From Paraspadella gotoi (lineage: Eukaryota > Chaetognatha): a DNA stretch of 64,000 bases. The translations under genes and the position numbers were made by a program. The stretch is from positions 25,862,767 through 25,926,766 of the forward strand of contig CM119265.1 of the NCBI GenBank assembly GCA_051294375.1, written 5' to 3'. The notes beneath the pieces were generated by a model that was not told where the DNA came from, made no database searches, and saw only the letters and a program-made list of their open reading frames with translations. Every line of letters begins with the position of its first letter. Positions within the stretch are counted from its first letter, which is position 1. Positions 55,648-64,000 of this stretch are shown one piece after another.

Positions 55648-58258
55648 TTAAATTTTGTTGCGTGACCGGGTGTTCCTCACTCCTCGACCCGGCGTTCCCG
55701 GCACCGTCGCAGCCACGTCCTTCAGCGCCGCATTTTCTTGCTCCGGGAGAGGCTGCTGCTGTTGGGCGGCGATGGGCGGCGGCTCTTTGTCTGATTGGTC
55801 GCCGTTTTCTTCCATGACATCGACGGCGGCGGCCGTGGCGGCGTCGTCGCTCTCTCGTTTTTCGTCGGCGTCAGTTTCCTCCCGCACGCATTGGATCAAT
55901 GTAGACGCCATCATCTCTGCGTTTTCCTCGTTAGCCAGCTGAACCTTTTTAAGATGCGACTTTCCGGCCAAATGCGACCCCATCATCTTTGGGCTGTTGA
56001 GCTGCAGGTTGCAAACTCCGCAAAAGGCTTCAGCGGGATCCGTCGGCGGCTCTTTCTTCTTCTTGGGGCTCGGAGTCGTCGCCTCCTCGGTCCGCTGGCG
56101 ATGGACGGGCCCGTTAATGTGGGCTTGGAGATCCTCGTCGGTGGCGCCGACAAACTGACAAACTTGGCATGACCATTGGCGGTTGGAATCGTTTATTATC
56201 GGCTCCTTCTCCGACTTGACCATTCGCTTGAGATGTTTCTTTCCCGCCAGATGAGCCTCGAATAGCGCCTGGCAGGTGACAAAGACTCCGCAGAGTTCGC
56301 AGGCGAGGCGCTGCTGCTGCGGCTGCTCGGCGATTCGGCGGACGCGCTCCGCGTGCTTCTTCCCGTTGCGGTGCTGCTCGAAAATTTCCTTGTTGGTGAC
56401 GGTGACGTCGCAAAACTCGCAGTTGAAGGTTTCCGGCGGGGCCTCCGCTCGCTCCAGCTTGGCCTTGTGCTTTTTGCCTTTAATGTGGATGGCGAGGTGG
56501 GTCTCGTTCGGCACCTTCACTTCGCAGACTTCGCAAATTATGTCTTCCTACGAAAGAAGGAAACGACGACGAAGTCACTAAGAATAATTATGAAGCAAAA
56601 GGCTATTAACTAGAATATTAGACTAAATACAATATTTATAAAAATAAAAATAAATAAAAATGGGAAAAAGCAGAAGATTAATATTTTTAGTTTAGTGTAT
56701 TGTGAAGCGAGAGCAAACAACATAAACGGCATAGTATATACTGTAAATACAAAGAACCAAAAGTTAGGCCTCATTCGCAGTGAAATCGCGACCGAGCAAA
56801 AAATAAAAAAATTAAAGATTCTACAGACCTCCAACATAAGAAAGAGAAAAACAAAGCTCGGAGGAACAGACCCTCCCCTTAAAGAACACCACCGACTCTC
56901 CCCCCATAAAAACCTTGTCTTCTGCGGCTTCCATCTTGGCGACTTTAAGGGCATGTTTCTTCCCGTTGACGTGGAGGTCGTAAGTGTCCTGACTAATCGC
57001 CGAGACGTCGCAAATCTCACACTTAAAAACTTGCGGTGGTGAGCGGTCCCTCTTTTGGGCTTTGTTGTTGTGCTTTTTGCCCTGAAGGTGGAAAAGAAAA
57101 GTAGGAGGTTTACTCTCAGTTTAGTTAAGCAGAAATTTGAAAAGCATTATAACCTAACCTAAAGTAAACTAATCTACATATATTGAGACTACTAAACATC
57201 TAAATAATAAGTTTGAGCAAACAACGCCGGATCTGCAAGCGGTAAGCAGGGAATCAGATAGGTTATGATTGATTTTGTAATTTCTTTATTTAATACAATT
57301 TATATTTATATTTGAAATTTGTTTGGTTGTGTGGTAGTTTGTGTGGTTTTATGGTGATAATTCAGGTTATGGTCATAATGGTTTTTATGATGGTTATGGT
57401 AGTTTTGATTGTAGAGTTTGTTATAATTGTAGTTATTGCTGCAACAAGCATTTAACTTTCATATAAAAGGAAAAAAAAAAACTAAATAGTTATTTTTGTT
57501 TTTTCCACCTAAAGTCATATCTACTTCTAAAGACGATTTCCAGCTTAATCACATGCTACCCAACCCACACAAAATATAAGGTTATTCGGCCTGTGGATAA
57601 GGCGCTAAGTGGGCTGAAGATGACTATCCGTAACTTCTTTAACCCCCTCTAGCAGCTATGGAACGGGTCCTGGGCTTGGAACCAGGCTTGAGGGTTTTCC
57701 ACGCCCCCAAGGCGGCTTACAGCCGTCCTCACACTTCCCGCAGAATAGGTACCGGGTTGGGATTGAACCCGGTACCTGGTGGTCATGAGCTGATGGCTTT
57801 ACTCAATGAGCCACCGGGTCACGACTGAAGGATTCATGCTTAGAGGCGGGGTGAACTTTGCTATGCCCGACTACAGGCCTATGAATATTGAATAATTGGC
57901 GTTCAAAGCTAAGAGGGTATGACGGATGGACGGACAGAGACAGAACCTGCATGTGCATCTCGAATTGAATGGCGGAGCCGAAATCGATGAGGCAGATCTC
58001 GCAGTGGAACTCCCCCTGGGCGGAGGCGTTCTTCCGCTTCCTCCAGCCGGCGGGCTCGGAGGCCGACGGGAGATCGCCCAATTCTTCGGGCATGGTGAAG
58101 GTCTGCATCCCCAGTAGCTGAATTTTGGAGCCGTGACGGCGCCCGGCCAGGTGAAGCATCAGCATTTCCTTGCTATTGCAGGTGGCGTTGCAAGGGTAGC
58201 AGAGGTAGGAATTGTTTTGGATGCCGACCATGGGCTGCGGCGTGGGCTCGCACTCCAT
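55648..58258 (-). CDS. Multi-finger U1/matrin-type zinc-finger protein (probable RNA-binding), three coding exons
   Basis: Exons 58,258-57,947; 57,081-56,914; 56,547-55,648 join in phase 0 (459 aa). Eight fingers of the U1-like/zf-met type follow a C-x2-C-x12-H-x5-H pattern, usually ending in G-K-K-H. Examples are CYPCNATC...HLAGRRH, CEICLIDF...HMQGKKH, CEVCEVKV...HIKGKKH and CGVCNLQL...HLAGKSH. The second finger is rebuilt exactly across intron 1 (HMQ + GKKH). In animals this type (ZNF346/JAZ, ZMAT, ZFR) binds double-stranded RNA or RNA-DNA hybrids. The C-terminus is Glu/Asp- and Gln-rich and ends 'GVRNTRSRNKI'. I cannot say which ortholog it is; ZNF346-like is the closest in style. A SINE sits in intron 1. 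Confidence 0.85.
57608..57843 (-). mobile_element. tRNA-derived SINE, copy 1
   Basis: Read on the minus strand it starts 'gtgacccggtggctcattga'. The A box is TGGCTCATTGA (57,803-57,813) and the B box is GGTTCAATCCC (57,759-57,769), each 10 of 11 to the RNA polymerase III consensus and correctly spaced. A body then ends near 'cttcagcccac'. A second copy at 61,946-62,170 matches at about 90% or better by eye. It lies in intron 1 of the matrin-type zinc-finger gene, in the same orientation. Confidence 0.85.
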
Positions 58259-58761
58259 CGTTCCAAGTGGGGAAGAGGGTCTGAGGTTTCCTTTTTATCG
58301 GGCGGGAAGCTGTAATCTCGGGTCCTTTAGTTTCCAAAAATTATTTGTTTGTATACAATTTCAATAATCCTATTTCCGAAAGGAAAAAAAATATATTACG
58401 AAAATTTTAATGACGAAACAAAAAACTGAATTCGAGGTGAAACGAGTTGAACAAAATGGAACATATTTTCTTACGTTAGTTTATCTCCGTCTTATCCGTC
58501 ACAAAAAAAAGCATTCGGAAATAGCAAGTTTTACGTTTTTTAATGGGGTTTTTCTCGGTGAAAGCTTTTAATTTTTCTTGCTTTTATCAAGAATTTTTCA
58601 AATGGAAATTTAGTTTTAGATCTGAAAAGTGAATTTCTGAAGAAAGACTTGAAAAGAACCAAGACGATCGATCGACGCCACGAAGACTCCCTTGAAAATT
58701 CCTCATCCCGATTTATTTCTCCTTCGGGACTCGTTTTCTCCGCAAGAACAACGCGCCTCGT

Positions 58762-59282
<521 letters not shown>

Positions 59283-59710
59283 GGTGTATCGTCGGTCTTG
59301 GTCCAAATTAAAAAACTGAAACTGTGGAAAAGGAAAGAGTCGGTTAACTGAAGCACTGAATTCGATATGGGATAAAAGAGGCGCTGGCGTCAAGTTCTGG
59401 CTGCATTTAGAAAAAAAAATCTTCATTTAAAAAACTAACTATAAATTCGAGCAATAATACTTAACGCGTTTAATAAAAATTATTAAAATAATCATTTATT
59501 AAAATTAATCGAAAAAGCGGAGACTGAATGATAATCTAATAAAAATTTCAGACGCATGGATTTAAAAATCGCGTACATTTAATTCATAAGTGAGACAAAA
59601 GAAAAGCGAGGCGAACGACATCTGAGAATCGAGCATTTTAGGGAAGGACCAAATAACAAAAGATACATCAGACTCTCATAAAATTTGTATAATAAGGGAG
59701 ACCAAAAATC

Positions 59711-60220
59711 AGTGGTTAAGAAATTTGAATTAAGCACCTGCTCAAACGAAAATTTTTATATTATTCCATACACTATATATTAATTTTTTAATATTTATTT
59801 ATAATAGGAAAAGCTAAAAAAATTTTTAAGATTTTTTTTATTTTTTAAGATCAGATTCAGGTAGCTTGCAAAAAATTATTTATATAAAAAATAATCCTTT
59901 TTTCGATATTTTGATCATAAGTAGGTAAAAAATATAAAAACTATTATTAATCATCATATTTCGATAATTTTATTATTTTTTTTAAATTTTGCCCAAAAAA
60001 ATATAAAAATTTTTGGATGTTATAATTAAATTTTTTATTTAACTTTTTATGCTCTATCAGAATCCATCAAAAAAAATAAGATTGATTAAAAAATATTTTT
60101 ATCATTATTTAATAATATTATAATTTTAATAACAACAATAAAAATATAAAATTAAACTTTTTATACAATTTTTTTTTACCTAAAAATAAACTTAAAACTA
60201 AAGATTTTTAGTGTAATCTA
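59711..60220 (+). repeat. Dispersed AT-rich repeat, family 2, second copy
   Basis: It matches about 41,130-41,690 in order: 'gtggttaagaaatttgaatt', 'cctgctcaaacgaaaattt', 'cagattcaggtagcttgcaa', 'tttttatgctctatcagaat' and 'ttttaataacaacaataaaa'. It is more A/T-rich and more decayed than the other copy, and lacks the palindromic left half. Confidence 0.65.
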
Positions 60221-61174
60221 AATAAAATTAATAATTCATTCATTTATTCATTAAAAAGCTATAAGGTAGTGCGGGTAATTCGGAATGTAATGAAATTTTT
60301 TGCAAAATAAATTAATTTTTTAAAAAAAAATTTTTATTATTAAAAATATTATATGTTACTATAATATTAATAATATAATTTTATTTTCGACGACTGGGGT
60401 AAATGAAAGGTTAAGGCTATATAAAAAATAAATTAATTTTTTAAAATAATCTATATAATAACTAAAAATTAGTAGTCTCATTTATCAGATATTAATATTT
60501 AATAGTCATATAAGGTAAAATATGACTATGACCAAGGTATAAAAGCGACTATTCAAAGACAAAATTTTATTAATGCCGAAAGCTGTAATTTTAATAATGG
60601 AAAGTTGGTAAAATATTTATTGCACCAAAAGATATATAAAATATCTGTACACAATTTTTTAATATTATCTTATATATCAGTGTTTTTAAATTTTTAAATT
60701 TTAAAACCAATTTTAGATAATTTATAAAATGCTGTCTGCACAAAATATAATTTTTTTCAAAATATTTTTAAAAATATATCAAAACAAAAAAAATCATTAT
60801 TATCATCTTTCGATGATTTTATCATTTTATTATATTTTCATTTAAAAAACGTAAGAATTTTAAAAAGCTAATTATATTTGAGGCGACTTACCAACGGTCT
60901 CTCTCTCTAAGCCTTTTTTTTTTTATGCCTCATATTCCTCACTTAACTTTTTATGCTTTATAAGAATCCATTAAAAAATTTATATAATAATATAATATTT
61001 TTAATTAAGCTATTACCCTCAGAAAAAAATAATTTTAATATTTTAATAACAAATATTTTAATTCTATAATCTATGCTCCTGATAGATTATTTTAATGCTG
61101 TATACATTAGCATTTTTTTATCTTTAACCGATTTATTATCAAAATGTTAAAAAAATTTTTATATTAATAAATAT

Positions 61175-61535
61175 TTAAAAGCTTCGGTGCAACAACCCAA
61201 TAAACTAATTCCAAAAATTACTTTAAAAATCGATTTAATACTAGTAGAAAAAAATTTTTTTGAAAAAAATAAATGTTATAAAGTGTTCAATTTTGGCCCG
61301 CCTTAATACATAATGACATACGTGGAAGGACCCAGCAAAAAGCTTATATTAATTTGATAAATTTATAAAGTTATCTTGGCCCTGACCGTGGTCACTGGAC
61401 AATAAGGCGGGCCAAAATTGATCACTTTTTATAAATTCTAATTCTCTCAAAAAAAATTTTTTTTTATTACTAAATCGATTTTCAGTGCAACTTTTTGAAT
61501 TAGCTTATTGGGTTGTTACACTGAAGCTTTTAAAT
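61175..61535. mobile_element. Palindromic MITE-like element (about 360 bp)
   Basis: Outer arms are 'aaaagcttcggtgcaacaac' and 'gttgttacactgaagctttt'. Inner arms are 'tcaattttggcccgcctta' and 'aaggcgggccaaaattgatc'. They pair over about 130 bases each around a loop at about 61,311-61,395. A lone decayed end occurs near 61,768-61,810 ('gcttccgtgcgcttatcaat'). Confidence 0.75.
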
Positions 61536-61945
61536 AGTTATGAATATATAACAAATGACAAAATTTTTTTTAAAGCTTAAAAAGTTAAATAAAAATTAAT
61601 ATTATTATTATTATATTAAAATTTTAATAATAAATTAATTAAAAAAAAAAACTTGAAAAAAAATTTTTAAAAGTTATAATAATAACCTTTATATGACTTT
61701 TAAAGCTTTATCAGAATCTATTAAAAAAAAAATTTAAACTTTATATAGTAATAAAATAATTTTTAAATGCTTCCGTGCGCTTATCAATAAGACAAATTTT
61801 AAAAATTATTTTCATTTTCATATTCTCTAACAATCACTTGACCATTATCTATTTGAGAGAACTTGTAGTTTTCAACCTGTTCCGGCCTACTGGACAGGTT
61901 AATATTATTGAATGATAAAGCATGTAATAATAGTTTTAGAAAAAA

Positions 61946-62170
61946 GTGGGGCTGAAGATTGCTATCTACAACTTCTTTAACCCCCTGTAGCCATGGAACG
62001 GGTCCTGGGCTTGGAACCAGGCTTTTCCACGCCCCCAAGGCGGCTTACAGTCGTCCTCGCGCTTCCCGCAGGCTAGGTACCGGGTTGGGATTGAACCCGG
62101 TACCTAGTGGTCATGAGCTGATGGCTTTACTCAATGAGCCACCGGGTCACGACTGAAGGTGTCATGCTTA
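61946..62170 (-). mobile_element. tRNA-derived SINE, copy 2
   Basis: Same element as 57,608-57,843, with identical A and B boxes on the minus strand and the same 3' end ('cttcagcccc'). It is about ten bases shorter in the middle, lacking 'tgagggt' near 'ccaggctt'. It lies about 370 bases upstream of the anoctamin start codon, opposite in orientation to that gene. Confidence 0.85.
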
Positions 62171-62537
62171 ATATTAGAAAAACGAAGCTATGCAACGTTT
62201 CAGAAACTTTAAATAAAAGCTAACATTAAAAGTAGAACCTTTGTCATATTAGTCAACTGCCACGAAAAGCATTAAAGTGAGAACTGAAAAGCAAACAACT
62301 TGATTCCCGTCAATTTTAGTCAGCAATCGAATCCAACTTTTTATATCGAACTTCGAGAACAAAGTTCCACTCTTTAAACTTGGTTGAACCAGAATAAATC
62401 CTTTGTTGTCAACTCTTTTATTTAGATTTTCAAAAAATTTGGATCTTTAAACTAGCCCGGCTACGGAAAGTACAATGCGGAATTTAGTCATCTCTTCCGC
62501 GAATTTTTAAAAATATCTAACCACAAAAATCAACAAC

Positions 62538-64000
62538 ATGAGCCAAGAAATTTTAATATCACCCTTTAATGATTATGGGGCGACGAACAAACTCAAACCA
62601 AATTCATTTTCAAAGAGCGATGAATGCGATGACGTAAAGTTCGAATTGGAAGAAACCGAAAAAGATAGACCAACGGTGAAAGAAAAGTACGGCCATTATT
62701 TCACGGACGGAATACGCCAAATAGATTTCATTTTAGCGTATGAAGAGGGGCTGAACACTGAAGAAGGCAAAGATCCAGTCTTAAGGTACAAAAGCAATCA
62801 AAATTTACAATCTACAATCAAGATTACGTAATAGCAAATTCTCTTTTTCAGAAAAACCTTTGAAAAAAGGCTCATCGAGGCAGGTTTGGAACTGGAGGAA
62901 GAAAGTACGGAGGGTAATAAGGCCTCAACAATTTTTGTCAAAATCCATATAAACTTTGCACTTCTTGTGAGTACGACATACAGGGGTGGGACCATATATC
63001 GAGACATTATATATATTTTATTATTGTATCTCAAATCGTTCAGACAGGGCAGGACGTTAAATTTTGTCTCGATATCGGGTCCCACTCCTGTAATGCTCAA
63101 TGAAATGGTTTATTTTTCTTAATGGATGACCTTTTGATAACTGTATTGTGTCTGCATTTTATTTTTTTCAATAATCTTTTATTTTCAACTTGAATCCCAG
63201 TGTCGCTATGCGGAGGAACAGGGCTTCAAAGCTCCTCTCCAAGTCGTCCCCAACCCAACCTCCAACTTTTCCGCCAAATGTTTGTCGATCATAAAATTAC
63301 CCAATTTCATGATAGAGGAGCCTTCATCGAAACCGCTCAATTATTATACCTGTGCGTTCAAACGGAACAAACTGACCAAGTACTTGGGGTCGGACCACTC
63401 AGAGAGCTTCTTCGGGAACCGTCACCGTTCGCGAATCGTTTACGAAATATTACAGTCGACGGTTTACGGAAAGCGAAAGCGAGGGGAGATCGGGATTGAG
63501 CGACTGTTGGAAGAAGGAATTTACAAAGCCGGTGGGATAAGGACTCATTCTGTCAAGATATGAATAAGTCATTTAATTATCTTTCGCCAAACATCCCTAT
63601 TCACATTTTTAGCGTTTCCGCTCCACGACGGCCCCAGCGAAGCATCCAAAACGCCGGAGGCGCTGAGTAATCCCCGACAAGTGCTTCGTGCCCACTGGGC
63701 CGCTTGGAGCAAATGGTACAAATATCAACCTCTAGATAACGTGCGAGATTACTTCGGAGAAAAGATTGGCTTGTACTTTGCTTGGTTGGGTTTCTACACA
63801 GCTTGGTTACTGCCCGCTTCCATTGTTGGAGTTTTGGTTTTCAGTTATGGCATCGCGACGATGTATAGGTACAAGAAAGAAAAATATCATCATATATTTT
63901 AAAATTGACATCGTCAGTAAAATTGAATTTTAAGGTACACTCCGGCGAACACGATTTGCTCGTCTGGAGAGGAGTTTCTCATGTGTCCTTTGTGCGAAGT
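62538..64000 (+). CDS. Anoctamin (TMEM16 family), 5' part only, runs off the right edge
   Basis: Exons 62,538-62,785; 62,852-62,966; 63,201-63,531; 63,613-63,868; and 63,935 onward are in consistent phase. The N-terminal cytosolic dimerisation domain shows 'FTDGIRQIDFILAYEE', 'TFVKIHINFALL'-like sequence and 'CRYAEEQGFKAPLQ'. The 'RSRIVYEIL' segment that precedes the membrane region follows. The family hallmark 'YKYQPLDNVRDYFGEKIGLY' and the first transmembrane helix 'LLPASIVGVLVFSYG' come next. The last visible codons encode a Cys-rich loop (MCPLC), as in ANO1/ANO2-type extracellular loops. Anoctamins are calcium-activated chloride channels or lipid scramblases; the calcium-binding helices lie beyond the window, so which activity applies cannot be judged. 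Intron 2 contains a short TIR element. Confidence 0.93.
62979..63092. mobile_element. Short TIR element (MITE), 114 bp, in an anoctamin intron
   Basis: Ends 'tacaggggtgggacc' and 'ggtcccactcctgta' are inverted repeats of about 27 bases that continue inward ('atatcgagac'/'gtctcgatat'). They are flanked by TA on both sides, the target used by Tc1/mariner-type elements, although the CAGGGGTGGG start is also seen in hAT elements. The internal 'gacagggcaggacgttaa' ties it to the ends at 20,161-20,230 and 24,000-24,058. Confidence 0.75.

Larger units (their letters stand above)
59283..62537. other. AT-rich intergenic region with several repeat copies
   Basis: In order: the RPS27 upstream region; a family 2 repeat (59,711-60,220); AT-rich filler with no gene; a degenerate GAGGCGACTT hairpin (60,880-60,932); a family 1 tail fragment (about 61,010-61,115, 'ccctcagaaaaaaataatt...gctgtatacattagcatt'); a palindromic element (61,175-61,535); a partial end of that palindrome near 61,770; and a SINE (61,946-62,170). 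The 5' flank of the anoctamin gene follows. Confidence 0.65.

Noticed and set aside
57759-57822. A genuine tRNA gene on the minus strand
   Set aside because: The A and B boxes are good, but the cloverleaf arms do not close convincingly and the sequence is duplicated with a long shared body, so a SINE is the better call.

Overview
This is nuclear DNA from an invertebrate animal. Intron-split genes with GT-AG junctions encode animal or eukaryotic families: CDC42SE, CFAP157, anoctamin, a LAMMER kinase, SmD2 and eS27. CFAP157 points to an animal that builds motile cilia or flagella. GA/CT microsatellites and foldback repeats are abundant. I cannot name the phylum. The uniform H-x4-H C2H2 fingers would fit an arthropod or other ecdysozoan, but that is only a guess.

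The window has two halves of very different quality. Bases 1 to about 27.8 kb hold no gene I can support. This half is low-complexity DNA and large repeats with four N runs (25, 179, 10 and 25 Ns). A roughly 4 kb block at 1-3,971 recurs in direct orientation at about 9,586-13,858. A roughly 4.4 kb block at 16,460-20,880 recurs inverted at about 23,230-27,800, around a 2.3 kb centre of unusual composition. A third partial copy lies at 14,998-16,437. The copies differ mostly by scattered one- to three-base indels, the pattern expected of uncorrected long-read gap filling. I read much of this half as assembly artefact laid over real repeats.

From 27.8 kb on, the sequence is clean and gene-dense. 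A CDC42 small effector gene lies on + (27,975-29,296). On - are CFAP157 (31,110-35,176, ten coding exons, one apparent frameshift), an intronless ENT/SLC29-like transporter (39,017-40,357), and a seven-finger C2H2 protein with poly-Q (44,638-48,443). Also on - are a CLK/DOA LAMMER kinase (49,471-51,543) whose LAMMER motif ends in Ala instead of Arg, SmD2 (52,740-53,168), a second C2H2 gene (53,431-55,343), an eight-finger U1/matrin-type zinc-finger gene (55,648-58,258) and ribosomal protein eS27 (58,762-59,282). An anoctamin (TMEM16) gene starts on + at 62,538 and runs off the right edge. I rebuilt exon borders from reading frame, splice sites and remembered family sequence; coding-exon phases add up for every gene except at the CFAP157 frameshift.

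Introns and intergenic spaces carry a varied set of short mobile elements. These are a tRNA-derived SINE (two copies, 57.6 and 62.0 kb), two other tRNA-promoter-like elements (37.3 and 47.8 kb), a TA-flanked TIR element (63.0 kb, with ends also in the big inverted repeat), and several long palindromic foldback elements (36.0-37.2, 38.4-38.7, 40.8-41.6, 61.2-61.5 kb). There is also a 100-bp near-perfect hairpin at 45.8 kb. The genes share no pathway: RNA processing and translation (SmD2, eS27, CLK), cilia (CFAP157), membrane transport (ENT, anoctamin), cytoskeletal signalling (CDC42SE) and nucleic-acid binding (zinc fingers). I saw no coherent new multi-gene system. The best leads are the altered LAMMER motif, the SINE families, the 100-bp hairpin and the palindrome structure.
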